NCBI GenBank assembly: GCA_945861755.1
Contig: CAMAVQ010000010.1
Coordinates: forward strand, 1-60,412
DNA length: 60,412 nt
Direction: 5' to 3'
Source of the DNA: Gemmatimonas phototrophica
GTDB lineage: Bacteria > Latescibacterota > UBA2968 > UBA8231
Below are positions 16,591 through 25,588 of this stretch, piece after piece. Positions within the stretch are counted from its first letter, which is position 1; each line of letters opens with the position of its first letter. A program made the translations under genes and the position numbers. Under the pieces are notes generated by a model, which saw nothing but the letters and a program-made list of their open reading frames with translations, was not told the origin of the DNA and did not search any database.

Positions 16591-16902
16591 TCAGGCGGTG
16601 AGATCGATGTGGCTGGTGCCCGCCGGGCTGGAGTCCGGCGGGGTGTCTTCTTCCTGGGTGGTGTCGGGTTGCCGCTTGCGCCGCCGCTTCTGGTCCTGTC
16701 CCCGCTCCTCACCCAAGTGTAATTCGACTTCGTCGCGCCCGGCAGAAGGCAGGGCCCGGGCCTGGTCCGCCAAATGCTGCTGGACCAGCTGCTGGGCCGC
16801 CTGGCGCTGGGTGATTTCGGGGCTGGTCTGCTGGATATGCTGCTGGCGGCCGGCCAGGGGCGCCTTGGAGTAGTTGTCCTGCATATCCACTGGTCTGACC
16901 AT
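16591..16902 (-). CDS. Small hydrophilic protein downstream of fliA, 103 aa
   Basis: Begins with MVRPVDMQ, followed by a Gln-rich helix (about 22-50), a charged low-complexity stretch (KRRRKRQ) and a short C-terminal end HIDLTA. AGGAGGGCGGG precedes ATG 16902. It lies 18 bp after fliA in the same operon. I do not recognise a named family. By size and position it could be a sigma-28 partner such as FlgM, but no FlgM motif is evident. A second small flagellar-cluster protein (37258-37596) also ends with a hydrophobic-Ile-Asp-hydrophobic tail. Confidence 0.6.
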   Translation of the reverse strand: MVRPVDMQDNYSKAPLAGRQQHIQQTSPEITQRQAAQQLVQQHLADQARALPSAGRDEVELHLGEERGQDQKRRRKRQPDTTQEEDTPPDSSPAGTSHIDLTA

Positions 16903-16920
16903 GCCCGCCCTCCTGGCAAC

Positions 16921-17700
16921 TCAGGCCATGAAGCGTTTTCTCAGCTTCACCCTCAGGCTCATCACCGCCTTGGTGTGTAACTGAGAGACGCGCGATTCGG
17001 ACAATTCCAGCACCTGGCCGATCTCTTTGAGGGTGAGTTCCTCGTAATAGTAGAGGGCTACCACCAGGCGTTCCTGCTCGTTGAGCTGCCCGAGTGAATC
17101 GGCCAGCAGATCGCGCATCTCCTCGCGTTCGAGCTGGCCCAGGGCGTTGACCGCTTCGGGGGAACGGATGGTATCGATCAGGGGGACCGCTTTGTCGTCG
17201 CCCTCTTCGAAGGCCATTTCATCGAGGGAGAGCAAGGCGGTGGAACTGACGTCCCCGATGATCTCGTAATACTCGGTCATTTCAACGCCCAGGGCCCCGG
17301 CCAGTTCCTCTTCGGAGGGCTGGCGGCCCAGTTCGTTTTCGATGCGCGCCAGCACCTTTTCGACTTCGCGCGAACGGGCGCGCACCGAACGGGGAACCCA
17401 GTCCATGCTGCGCAACTCGTCGAGGATGGAGCCGCGGACGCGCAGGGAGGCGTAGGTCTCGAATTTGACGCCTTTGCTGGTGTCGAAATTGCGGTAGGCC
17501 TCGATCAGCCCAACCACCCCGGCGTTGATGAGGTCACCGACCTCCACTGAGCGGGGCAGACCGATGGCCAGGCGCCCGGCGATGAACTTGACCAGCGGCA
17601 GGTAATCCTCCAGCTGACCCAGTTCGGCCTTTTTGACGGGCTCCTGCTGCTTGCTGTATTCCAGAACGGCTTTCTGGCCGGTGGTCTTCTTGGGGTTCAT
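16921..17700 (-). CDS. fliA: RNA polymerase sigma factor FliA (sigma-28/WhiG type)
   Basis: 259 residues with sigma region 2 (DLINAGVVGLIEAYRNFD, DELRSMDWVPRSVR), region 3 and a region 4 helix-turn-helix (LTLKEIGQVLELSESRVSQLHTKA). Region 1 is absent, as expected for sigma-28. It directs late flagellar and chemotaxis promoters. ATG 17700 has GGAGAG just upstream; a longer in-frame reading to 17904 would run into flhG and is rejected. It follows flhG by 13 bp. Confidence 0.93.
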   Translation of the reverse strand: MNPKKTTGQKAVLEYSKQQEPVKKAELGQLEDYLPLVKFIAGRLAIGLPRSVEVGDLINAGVVGLIEAYRNFDTSKGVKFETYASLRVRGSILDELRSMDWVPRSVRARSREVEKVLARIENELGRQPSEEELAGALGVEMTEYYEIIGDVSSTALLSLDEMAFEEGDDKAVPLIDTIRSPEAVNALGQLEREEMRDLLADSLGQLNEQERLVVALYYYEELTLKEIGQVLELSESRVSQLHTKAVMSLRVKLRKRFMA

Positions 17701-17713
17701 GCGGTCTCTCCGC

Positions 17714-18535
17714 CTAGGTAGGGGCCTGTTCTGGGGAGCCGGATGAGAGAAATTGCCGCCAGAGAGGGGCAAAAAGCCCTTGCGGCGCTGTGGTCGGCTG
17801 CCCTTCCACCAGGTTTTCTGCCAGCCGGGCCAGAGCCCGGGCTGCCGGCGGCGGCGGGGTGGCCAGCGTGAAAGGGATCTGGCGCTTGGCGGCTTCGCGT
17901 ACATATCGATCTAAAGGAATATAACCCCAGTTGTCAATTTGTGCTCCGAGAAAGCGGTTGGCCAGCTCGGCGAACTTTTCCTGCAACTCGGCCGCTTCTT
18001 TTGCGGACTCGGCCATGTTGACCAGCAGGCCGGTTGCCAGGGCCGGCCGCCTCTGGAGCAAGATTTTGAGCAGGGCGTAGGCGTCGGCGATGGCCGTGGC
18101 TTCTGGGGTGGTCAGCAGCAGTACCTGGTCGGTAGCGCCGGCAAAATCGAGCACCTTGGGCGCCAGGCCTGCGCCGGTGTCCACCAGCACAAAGTCGAAT
18201 TGGGCCTCGAAAGAACGCAGGGGCGCCAGTCCCGCAGGGGTGAGGGCGGCAGGGTGCCAGGGCAACAGTTGGGAGGCGGCCGGCAGCAGGACGATCCCCT
18301 CGGGGCCTTCTAGTACCGCGGCCTCGATGGGGCAGAGGCCGCTGAGCACTTCCTCGAGAGTATGTTCGGGGCTGAGGCTCTGGAGGATGGCCTGGTTGCC
18401 CAGGCCCAGGTCGGCGTCGACCAGCAGCACGTGTTGCTGGCAACGGGCCAGGGACACGGCCAGATTGAGGGCCACGCAGCTTTTGCCCACTCCACCTTTG
18501 CCGCTGGTAATTGCCAGGGAACGCGGGCCGGCCAT
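17714..18535 (-). CDS. flhG: Flagellar number regulator FlhG (MinD/ParA-type ATPase)
   Basis: 273 residues. Deviant Walker A KGGVGKS (13-19), then LLVDADLGLGNQAIL and LVDTGAGL as expected for the FlhG/FleN/YlxH branch of MinD ATPases. FlhG stimulates the FlhF GTPase and limits flagellar number. ATG 18535 shares one base with the flhF stop (TGATG), which fixes the start; the in-frame extension to 18853 lies wholly inside flhF. Confidence 0.92.
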   Translation of the reverse strand: MAGPRSLAITSGKGGVGKSCVALNLAVSLARCQQHVLLVDADLGLGNQAILQSLSPEHTLEEVLSGLCPIEAAVLEGPEGIVLLPAASQLLPWHPAALTPAGLAPLRSFEAQFDFVLVDTGAGLAPKVLDFAGATDQVLLLTTPEATAIADAYALLKILLQRRPALATGLLVNMAESAKEAAELQEKFAELANRFLGAQIDNWGYIPLDRYVREAAKRQIPFTLATPPPPAARALARLAENLVEGQPTTAPQGLFAPLWRQFLSSGSPEQAPT

Positions 18536-19812
18536 CACTTGCCTTTCTCGCCGGTGGGGGCGGCGCCGGTCACTCGGGTAGCCAGTTTGCGCAGATCGCC
18601 GGCTTCGATGGCCCCGGGAATGGCGGGGCCCACCGAGAAGTAAGAGGTGGGGATCTGGCTGTGGGCGGCGGCGCTGAGGACCGCGCCGGGGCGCACGGCT
18701 TCGTCTAGCTTGGTGAAGAGCAGCCGGCGCTCGGGGATGGCCTGGCTGGCTTCGAGCAGGTCGAGCATGTGTTCGTAGCCGTTCATGCTGTCGATCACTA
18801 CCTGCACCTCGGTGGCACCGGCGGCGGCCAGCAGCTGGCGGCGGTGCTCCCATTCGCGGCGCTCGTGGGGGCCGCAGCCGGCGGTGTCGATGAGCACCAG
18901 CCGCGCGTCGGCATGGCGGTCGAGGGCGGCGCGCATTTCGTCTTCCTGATAAGCGACTTCCAATTCCACGCCGATAATCTGGGCCAAGATCCGGGTCTGG
19001 TCCAGGGCGCCCACCCGGCGGTTGTCGGTGCTGATGAGCACGATGCCCTGTTTGCGCCGCATGGCGAAACCGGCGGCAATCTTGGCGGCGGCGGTGGTTT
19101 TGCCCGCCCCCGAAGCCCCGATTAGCCCGACTACCTTGCGGCCCCGGCCGATGCGGATGTCCCGACAGGGGGGCAGGGCGGCGCTCAATAGACTTGCGGC
19201 CCGCTGGTTGAGCGCCTCGCGGTTGTCGCGGTCCTGGCCCGTCATGCTGCCCAACTCCTGAAAGAGCTGCTGGGCCAGCCGGTTGACCAGTTCTTCGGTC
19301 AGGCCGGTGCTGCGCAGGCGATCTATCAGCCGGCTCAGGGCCTTGGGGAAGACCAGGGCGGCTGGGGCGCGGCGCTCCAGCCGTTCGACGGTATCTTGGA
19401 GCTGGCGCAATTGCCTGAGGATCTGCTCGCCCCCTTCAAAGTGCCCCCGGTTGGGCGCAGCCTGGATCGGGACCGGCGCGGGTTCGGCCGCCCGCCCCCG
19501 TTCCATGTCCAGGGTGGCAGCGCGTGGGGCCGGTACGGCTGGCCTTGGGGTCGGCTCCAGGCTGGCGCTGCGCTGTGCCGGCGAGGCATAGGACCAGTCC
19601 GGGGCTGCCGGGGCAGGGGGGGGCGCCGGGATGACCGCAGCCGCTTCGTCCAGCGCAGCGGTGACCTCGACCCGCGCTTCGCCCTGGGGGTTGAAGCGGG
19701 TGTCCTTGCGGATTTGCCGGGTGTTGAGGATTACTGCGTGCTCGCCCAAGTCCTCACGGACTTGCTGCAAGGCTTCCGGCATGCTTCTGGCCACGTATTT
19801 GCGGATCTTCAT
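18535..19812 (-). CDS. flhF: SRP-type GTPase FlhF
   Basis: 425 residues. The start MKIRKYVARSMPEALQQVRE is the typical FlhF N-terminus; a Pro/Ala-rich linker (about 55-125) follows, then the NG domain with Walker A GASGAGKT (Lys238), LISTDNRRVGALDQ and LIDTAGCGPHER. It places flagella, probably polar, together with FlhG. Its start lies inside the flhA gene: the two coding regions overlap by 59 bp. Confidence 0.92.
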   Translation of the reverse strand: MKIRKYVARSMPEALQQVREDLGEHAVILNTRQIRKDTRFNPQGEARVEVTAALDEAAAVIPAPPPAPAAPDWSYASPAQRSASLEPTPRPAVPAPRAATLDMERGRAAEPAPVPIQAAPNRGHFEGGEQILRQLRQLQDTVERLERRAPAALVFPKALSRLIDRLRSTGLTEELVNRLAQQLFQELGSMTGQDRDNREALNQRAASLLSAALPPCRDIRIGRGRKVVGLIGASGAGKTTAAAKIAAGFAMRRKQGIVLISTDNRRVGALDQTRILAQIIGVELEVAYQEDEMRAALDRHADARLVLIDTAGCGPHERREWEHRRQLLAAAGATEVQVVIDSMNGYEHMLDLLEASQAIPERRLLFTKLDEAVRPGAVLSAAAHSQIPTSYFSVGPAIPGAIEAGDLRKLATRVTGAAPTGEKGK

Positions 19813-21868
19813 CGCTCAGGTTTATGCTGCCCACTGCGACCACCTCCACCTCGGGGGCGATCTCGTTGTAGGAGAGCACGTAGAGGGTGGGAAAATTGGC
19901 CGCGGTCAACTTGCGTAAGGCCAGACGGACATGAGGTGCGGTGAGCACTACCGGTTGCTGGCCGTTGGTGATCATCTGGTCAATAAGGCTGGTCATGCTG
20001 TGGAAAAGGCGGCTGGCCAGGTCGGGGGGCAGGGCGACGTTGATGCCAGCCACCGTCATCTGGATGGACTCCTTGATCATTTCCTCGACCCTGCCCGAAA
20101 CGGTCAGCACCGCCAGCCCATCCTCAGGCCGCTCCTTGAGCAGGGAATTGCAGATGGCGCGGCGCAAGGCGGTGCGCACGTACTCGGTGAGCACCTCCAG
20201 GTCCTTGATGTCGCTGTAGTCGGCCAGGCATTCGAGGATGCTGCGCAGGGAGCGGATGGGGACACGCTCGACCACCAGGTTCTGCAGCACCCGCTGCAAT
20301 TTGCTGAGCGGAACGATGCCGGGCACAATTTCGTCGACCACCGCCGCATGGGTCTTCTTCAGCTCGTCGAGCAGGTTCTGGGTTTCCTGGCGGCCCAAAA
20401 GTTCGCTGGCGTGGCTGTTGATCACCTCGGTCAGGTGGGTGGCCAGCACCGCCACCGGCTCGACCACATTGTACCCGGCCAGTTCGGCCTGTTCGCGCTG
20501 GGCAGGGGCGATCCAGACTGCCGGCAGGCCAAAGGCCGGATCGCTGGTCGGGGTCCCCTCGATATGTTCCTCTGCCGAGCCGGGGTTGATGGCCAAGAGA
20601 TTTTTGGGCTGTAATTCGCCGCGGGCCACCGGGTCGTCCTTGATCTTGATCACATACTCGTTGGGCTTGAGCTGGATATTGTCGCGCACCCGCACCGGGG
20701 GCACGATGAAACCCATATCCATGGCAGCGGCCTTGCGGATTTGGACGATGCGTTCGATGAGGTCGCCACCCTGACGGGCATCGACCAGGGGCACCACTTG
20801 ATAACCGATCTCCACCGCCAGCGGGTCGACGCGCAGATAGTCCTCTGGTTTCTCCTCGACCTTGACCTGCTGCTGCTGTTGTTGGGTGGCCAATTCCTCG
20901 GCCTGCTGCTGCTGGCTGTTGCGGATGGTGTAGGCGGCGGTGCCCAGCAGGCCGCCGACGATCAGGAAGGGCCAGGTGGGCAGACCGGGGACCAGTCCCA
21001 GACCGATGAGCATGCAGGCGGCGATCAGGGCGGCTTGGGGCTTGCCCATCAACTGCTTGTTGAGGTCGTGGCCTAGGTTGTCGCCAGAGGTGGTGCGGGT
21101 GACGATGATACCGGCCGCAGTGGAGGTGATCAGCGCCGGGATCTGGGTGACCAGGCCGTCGCCCACCGACAGCAGGGTGTACCGCTGCAGCGCCTCGGTC
21201 AGTTCCATGCCGTGTTGCAGCACCCCGATGGCGAAACCGCCGATGATGTTGATCAGCACGATGAGGATGCCGGCCACCGCGTCGCCGCGCACGAATTTGC
21301 TGGCCCCGTCCATGGCCCCGTAGAAGTCGGCCTCGCGGGAGATCTGGGCGCGCCGGCGCCTGGCTTCGTCCTCGTTGATCAAACCGGCGTTGAGGTCGGC
21401 ATCGATGGCCATCTGTTTGCCGGGCATGGCATCGAGGGTGAAGCGGGCCGCCACTTCGGCGACGCGGCCGGCACCCTTGGTGATGACCACGAACTGGATG
21501 ATGACAATGATGGTGAAGATGATAAAGCCGAGCACGTAGTTGTCGCCGATCACCACGTGGCCGAAGGCATCGATCAGCTTGCCGGCGTCGGCTTGGCTGA
21601 GAATCAGCCGGGTGGAGGCGACGTTGAGGGAGAGCCGGAAGAGGGTGAGGACCAGCAGCAGACCGGGGAAGACGGACAGTTCAAGTGGGGCAGTGACATA
21701 GAGGGTCAACATCAGCACCAACAGCGACAGGCTGATGTTGAGGGTGAGGAAGAGGTCCATCAGAAAGGTCGGTATCGGCACCATCATCATCGCCAGGATG
21801 ACGATGACGCCGACCGCCAGCAGGACGTCGGTGTGTTTAGAGATATTGCGGAGCAACTGGATCAACAA
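19754..21868 (-). CDS. flhA: Flagellar export gate protein FlhA
   Basis: 704 residues; N-terminal half with about eight transmembrane helices and the conserved FHIPEP-type loop region (FTLDAMPGKQMAID), C-terminal half the cytoplasmic cargo/chaperone docking domain. The start is TTG 21868, supported by GAGAGGAAG upstream; no ATG lies ahead of the first helix. After the usual end (VVAVGSINL) it runs about 20 residues further, and that tail is encoded over the flhF start. It works with FlhB and FliPQR in the export gate. Confidence 0.93.
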   Translation of the reverse strand: MLIQLLRNISKHTDVLLAVGVIVILAMMMVPIPTFLMDLFLTLNISLSLLVLMLTLYVTAPLELSVFPGLLLVLTLFRLSLNVASTRLILSQADAGKLIDAFGHVVIGDNYVLGFIIFTIIVIIQFVVITKGAGRVAEVAARFTLDAMPGKQMAIDADLNAGLINEDEARRRRAQISREADFYGAMDGASKFVRGDAVAGILIVLINIIGGFAIGVLQHGMELTEALQRYTLLSVGDGLVTQIPALITSTAAGIIVTRTTSGDNLGHDLNKQLMGKPQAALIAACMLIGLGLVPGLPTWPFLIVGGLLGTAAYTIRNSQQQQAEELATQQQQQQVKVEEKPEDYLRVDPLAVEIGYQVVPLVDARQGGDLIERIVQIRKAAAMDMGFIVPPVRVRDNIQLKPNEYVIKIKDDPVARGELQPKNLLAINPGSAEEHIEGTPTSDPAFGLPAVWIAPAQREQAELAGYNVVEPVAVLATHLTEVINSHASELLGRQETQNLLDELKKTHAAVVDEIVPGIVPLSKLQRVLQNLVVERVPIRSLRSILECLADYSDIKDLEVLTEYVRTALRRAICNSLLKERPEDGLAVLTVSGRVEEMIKESIQMTVAGINVALPPDLASRLFHSMTSLIDQMITNGQQPVVLTAPHVRLALRKLTAANFPTLYVLSYNEIAPEVEVVAVGSINLSDEDPQIRGQKHAGSLAASP

Positions 21869-21911
21869 GATTTCTTCCTCTCAGAGCAATGATACACAGG
21901 ACCGAAGGATT

Positions 21912-22979
21912 TCACCACTTTTTGCGCTTCAATTGGTAGACGAAGGCCAGTACCTGGGCCACGGCCTTGAAGAGTTCGTCGGGCACGGTGTCGCCCACCT
22001 GCGCGGCCTTGAAGAGGGCCCGGGCCAGGGGTTTGTCTTCCACCATGGGCACGCCTGCCTGGCGGGCCATTTCCTTGATCTTCTCGGCCATCAGGCGCTG
22101 GCCCTTGGCCACCACTTGGGGGGCGGCCATGTGGTCTGGGTCGTAGCGCAGGGCGATGGCCACGTGGGTGGGGTTGGTGACCACCACGTCGGCCTTGGGC
22201 ACGTCGTCCATCATGCGCCGGCGCGACATCTCCCGCTGCAGCGAGCGGACCCGGGCCCGCACCTGGGGATCGCCTTCCTGTTGTTTGAACTCTTCCTTGA
22301 TCTCTTGCTTGCTCATGCGCAGGCTTTTCTCGAACTCCCAGCGCTGAAAGGCGTAGTCGAGCACCGACAGGACCAGCAGGGCCATGAGGATGCGGTAGCC
22401 CAGTGTGAGGATGAGTTCGCCGCCCAGGCTGAGGATCTGAGCCACCTCCATATCGAGAAAGAGGATATAGTTGTGGGCCTCGTTGGCGATGGTCAGGTAG
22501 GTGATGTAGGCGATGAGGGTGATCTTGGCCAGACCTTTGACCAACTCCACCAGCCCGCGACTGGAAACGAGGCGTTTGAGGCCACCCAGTGGGCTGATGC
22601 GGCTGAATTTTGGGGCCAGCGGTTTGCCGGTCAACACCGCGCCTACCTGGGCGAAGTTGATCAGTAGGGCGACGACGGCCAGCACCACAATCATGGGGGC
22701 ACAGATCTGGGCGAAGCTACCCGCCCATCGCATGACGTAGCCCGGGGCGTTGGCCAGATCCAGCTGGATGGTGAAGCCGTCGCTGAGCATCTGGGTGGTG
22801 AACTCGGCCAGCCCGCCGAACATATAGTTCCGCAGGCCCGACAGCGCCATCAGCCCGGCCAGCAGGATGGCCACCGAACTCAGCTCGCTGCTGCGGGCCA
22901 CCTGCCCCTTTTCGCGGGCTTCTTCGCGTCGCCTGGGCGTGGCCTGTTCGTTCTTTTCCTGGAAGGATTCTTCGGCCAT
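21912..22979 (-). CDS. flhB: Flagellar export switch protein FlhB
   Basis: 355 residues: hydrophilic N-terminus, four transmembrane helices, and a cytoplasmic domain with the autocleavage motif NPTH (Asn269). It switches export from rod/hook to filament substrates. Six bp separate its ATG from the fliR stop. No FliR-FlhB fusion is present. Confidence 0.94.
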   Translation of the reverse strand: MAEESFQEKNEQATPRRREEAREKGQVARSSELSSVAILLAGLMALSGLRNYMFGGLAEFTTQMLSDGFTIQLDLANAPGYVMRWAGSFAQICAPMIVVLAVVALLINFAQVGAVLTGKPLAPKFSRISPLGGLKRLVSSRGLVELVKGLAKITLIAYITYLTIANEAHNYILFLDMEVAQILSLGGELILTLGYRILMALLVLSVLDYAFQRWEFEKSLRMSKQEIKEEFKQQEGDPQVRARVRSLQREMSRRRMMDDVPKADVVVTNPTHVAIALRYDPDHMAAPQVVAKGQRLMAEKIKEMARQAGVPMVEDKPLARALFKAAQVGDTVPDELFKAVAQVLAFVYQLKRKKW

Positions 22980-22985
22980 TGGGGC

Positions 22986-23756
22986 TCAGGACATGAACTC
23001 GATAAGGGCCGCCAGATGGCGGGCCAGGGTATGGATCATCTTGCTTATCAACTGGTAGAAGATCGGCAGGGAGGCGATCAGCACGCCCAGGCCGGCGGCC
23101 AGCTGCACCGGAAAACCCACCACCAGGATGTTCATCTGCGGGACGGTGCGGGCCAGGACCCCCAGCGCCACCGAAACCAGGAAGAGGGCCATCATGATGG
23201 GAGCGCTGATCTTGATGGCGATGATGAAGACCTCGCTGGTGAGATCGATGAGTTTGAGCATCACCGTTTCCTTGAGCTGGATCCCGCCCAGGGGAATCAC
23301 CTCAAAGCTGCGCATCAGCCCCTGGAGGATCAGGTGGTGGCCGTCGATGGTCAACAAAATCAGGATGGCCAGGATATTGAGATACTGGCCCATGACCGAG
23401 ATCTGGGCGCTCGAAGTAGGATCGATCACGTCGACAATGTCCAGGCCCATCTGCAGGCCGACCAGCTGGCCGGCGAACTGGATGCCGACGAAGAGCAGCA
23501 GCACCGCATAACCCAGCACCAAACCCAGGATCACCTCCTTGATCATCATGAAGGCGTAGGGGTAGATACCGTCGGGCACCAGAGGATGGTGCGCCGATAC
23601 CAACGGAAAAATTACCAGGGAAACCATAAAAGCCAGCCCGACCTTGGCCTGGTTGAGGTAGTTGTGATGGCCGAAGATGGGCGCCGAGATCAACAGGGCG
23701 CTGACCCTGAGCATGACCAGGAGGAAGACGTGGAATTGGTCCAGCCAGTAGGCCAC
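22986..23756 (-). CDS. fliR: Flagellar export protein FliR
   Basis: 256 residues, six or so hydrophobic segments, standard length for this export-gate subunit. GTG 23756 is the start, with AAGGTGG upstream. Typical features include FGHHNYLNQAKVGLAF near the N-terminus and the GLDIVDVIDP loop. Gene order fliP-fliQ-fliR-flhB is the usual one. Confidence 0.92.
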   Translation of the reverse strand: MAYWLDQFHVFLLVMLRVSALLISAPIFGHHNYLNQAKVGLAFMVSLVIFPLVSAHHPLVPDGIYPYAFMMIKEVILGLVLGYAVLLLFVGIQFAGQLVGLQMGLDIVDVIDPTSSAQISVMGQYLNILAILILLTIDGHHLILQGLMRSFEVIPLGGIQLKETVMLKLIDLTSEVFIIAIKISAPIMMALFLVSVALGVLARTVPQMNILVVGFPVQLAAGLGVLIASLPIFYQLISKMIHTLARHLAALIEFMS

Positions 23757-23766
23757 TTTCCACCTT

Positions 23767-24036
23767 TCAGCCGATAACCGAAGGGATGCTGGAGATCAGC
23801 TGAACGGTGAAGTCCACCATGCGCTGCATCATCCAGGGCAGCATCAACAACATCAGGGCGCCCACCGCCAGGATCTTGGGGATGAAGGTCAGGGTCATCT
23901 CGTGAATCTGGGTCACGGCCTGGAAGATGCTGACCAGCAAACCCACCACCAGGGTGACCAGCAGCACCGGGCCGGACACGTAGAGCACCAGCATCATGGT
24001 TTCCTGGCTTAGGCTGATGATATATTCGGGTGTCAT
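23767..24036 (-). CDS. fliQ: Flagellar export protein FliQ
   Basis: 89 residues, two transmembrane helices, normal length. The segment GLLVSIFQAVTQIHEMTLTFIPK is the FliQ signature. It forms the export gate with FliP and FliR. Confidence 0.93.
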   Translation of the reverse strand: MTPEYIISLSQETMMLVLYVSGPVLLVTLVVGLLVSIFQAVTQIHEMTLTFIPKILAVGALMLLMLPWMMQRMVDFTVQLISSIPSVIG

Positions 24037-24050
24037 CTACGGTGTCGCTC

Positions 24051-24845
24051 TCAATTGAAACTCTTGACCAGCGAGTGCACGACCAGATTCCAGCCGTCCA
24101 CCAGCACGAAGAGTAGTAGTTTGAAGGGCAGCGAGACGGTGACCGGCGGCAACATCATCATGCCCATGGACAGCAGGATGCTGGAGACCACCAGGTCGAT
24201 GACCAGGAAAGGGATGAAGAGGATAAAACCGATCTGAAAGGCGGTGCGCAATTCGCTGATGATGAAGCTGGGGATGAGCACGGTGTTGGGGATCTCGGTG
24301 GCATTGCGGGGCTGCTTGATCTTGGCCATGCCGACAAAAAGGGCCATATCTTTCTGGCGGGTTTGCTTGAGCATGAACTCGCGGATCGGCACCATACCGC
24401 GGTCGAGGGCCTGCTGGTAAGAGATCTGGTCGGCAATCAGGGGCTGGATGGCCTCGTTGTTGACCCGCTCCCAGGCCGGGGCCATGATGAAGAAGGTGAG
24501 GAAGAGCGACAGACCGATCAGGAGCTGGTTGGGCGGCATCTGCTGGGTGCCGATGGCGGTGCGCAGAAAGGAGAGCACCACCACGATGCGGGTGAAGGAG
24601 GTCATCATGATCAGGATCGAGGGGGCCAGGGACAGGATGGTCAGCAGGAAGATGAGCTGCAGCGAGACGGCGGCATCCCCGCCCTTCTTGGTGTCTTCGA
24701 TCTGGAGACTGATTTTGGGCAGGCCCTGAGCGTCAGCGGTGGCCGACCACAGGGAGGCTACCAGCACCAGCAGCAGGGCGGCAGCCAGCCAGGGCCACCG
24801 CGGGGGCCGGCCGGTAAACGCGGTTCCGTTGTTCGGGGATGCCAC
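24051..24845 (-). CDS. fliP: Flagellar export protein FliP
   Basis: 264 residues. An N-terminal signal-like hydrophobic segment (about 20-40) precedes the mature domain with four helices. Conserved blocks: [32 protein letters not shown] and the C-terminal [29 protein letters not shown] 24845 is the start, 4 bp after the fliO stop. Confidence 0.94.
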   Translation of the reverse strand: MASPNNGTAFTGRPPRWPWLAAALLLVLVASLWSATADAQGLPKISLQIEDTKKGGDAAVSLQLIFLLTILSLAPSILIMMTSFTRIVVVLSFLRTAIGTQQMPPNQLLIGLSLFLTFFIMAPAWERVNNEAIQPLIADQISYQQALDRGMVPIREFMLKQTRQKDMALFVGMAKIKQPRNATEIPNTVLIPSFIISELRTAFQIGFILFIPFLVIDLVVSSILLSMGMMMLPPVTVSLPFKLLLFVLVDGWNLVVHSLVKSFN

Positions 24846-24849
24846 GGGC

Positions 24850-25395
24850 TCAGCCCTCCTGGTCGGTGGGTCGCTGGGGAGTGATCAGATTGCGGAACTG
24901 GGCGGCGAACGAAGAGGAAGAAGCCGTGCGGGAGGTGAGTTCAAGTTCGCCTGGTTGCCACTGGGTCAGGGGGGTGATGGCGGTATCGGTCACCCCCAGG
25001 GCGAGGGCACGGCCCCCTATTTCGACTAGGTAGATGGCTTTCTTGGGGCCCAGATAGAAACGTTCCATTACCTTGATGTTTTGACCGGACCCGGCAAATT
25101 GCTGGCCAAAGGCGCTTTTGCGCAGCAAAAATACCGTCCCCCAGGCCAGCAGGATCACCAGGGCCAGGCCCAAACCCAGTTTGACCATCATCGCCAGGTA
25201 GGGCACCCCGCCCTCTTCGCCAGCCAGCGCCGGGACCGGAGCCAACTCCTGGAGGGTGTCAGCGGGGGTGGGGAGGGTGAGGGCCGGCGAGGAGATCGCC
25301 GCCGTGTCTGGGGCAGCCGTTGCCCTTGCCAGGGAAAAACACAGCAGGCAACTCAAGCCTACAGCCCAGGCTGTACTCCGAAAATTTAGCTCCAT
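24850..25395 (-). CDS. fliO: Flagellar biosynthesis protein FliO
   Basis: 181 residues: signal peptide, a Pro/Ala-rich periplasmic stretch, one transmembrane helix (about 86-106, [18 protein letters not shown]) and a small cytoplasmic domain with [22 protein letters not shown], the FliO core. ATG 25395 is chosen over TTG 25413 because GGAAGGCGG sits between them as the ribosome site. It is the first gene of the operon read from the sigma-54-type promoter at 25441-25456. FliO helps assemble FliP. Confidence 0.88.
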   Translation of the reverse strand: MELNFRSTAWAVGLSCLLCFSLARATAAPDTAAISSPALTLPTPADTLQELAPVPALAGEEGGVPYLAMMVKLGLGLALVILLAWGTVFLLRKSAFGQQFAGSGQNIKVMERFYLGPKKAIYLVEIGGRALALGVTDTAITPLTQWQPGELELTSRTASSSSFAAQFRNLITPQRPTDQEG

Positions 25396-25440
25396 CTGAC
25401 CACCGCCTTCCAATCCATTGGGTGCAGCGCTGGTCTATGG

Positions 25441-25456
25441 AGCAACAAATATGCCG
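25441..25456 (-). promoter_or_regulatory. Sigma-54-type promoter of the fliO operon
   Basis: On the minus strand CGGCATATTTGTTGCT has GG (25455-25454) and GC (25443-25442) exactly 10 nt apart. It matches the sigma-54 consensus (TGGCAC-N5-TTGCW) at nearly every fixed base. The predicted start near 25430 leaves about 35 nt of leader to ATG 25395. The remaining gap to fliN (25457-25588) shows no gene. It holds an inverted repeat AGGAA/TTCCT (25566-25580) and then a T-run on the minus strand, possibly a weak fliN terminator. Confidence 0.7.
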
Positions 25457-25588
25457 CTGGGAGTTGAACGGGAGGGGCAGGGGGGTAAGTTGAGTAAAAA
25501 CAATAAGGAGTAATCAGAGCAGATTACGGCACAACTTCCAGGTGAAAGAAAAAAGCACCCGGTGTCAGGAAATAACTTCCTCAGAGGA

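Noticed and set aside
16591-16902. Annotation of the gene after fliA as flgM
   Set aside because: No FlgM-like C-terminal helices or conserved residues could be recognised; position alone is not enough.
18536-18853. N-terminal extension of FlhG
   Set aside because: It lies in flhF coding DNA; the sequence is Arg/Pro-rich and the conserved start with the P-loop begins at 18535.
23770-23777. GCCGATAA, resembling a sigma-28 -10 box, on the plus strand
   Set aside because: No TAAA-type -35 box at the right distance and no plus-strand gene downstream.
25566-25580. Inverted repeat AGGAA/TTCCT as a fliN terminator
   Set aside because: Five A/T-rich pairs and a T-run only about 12 nt later; too weak to call a terminator as a feature.
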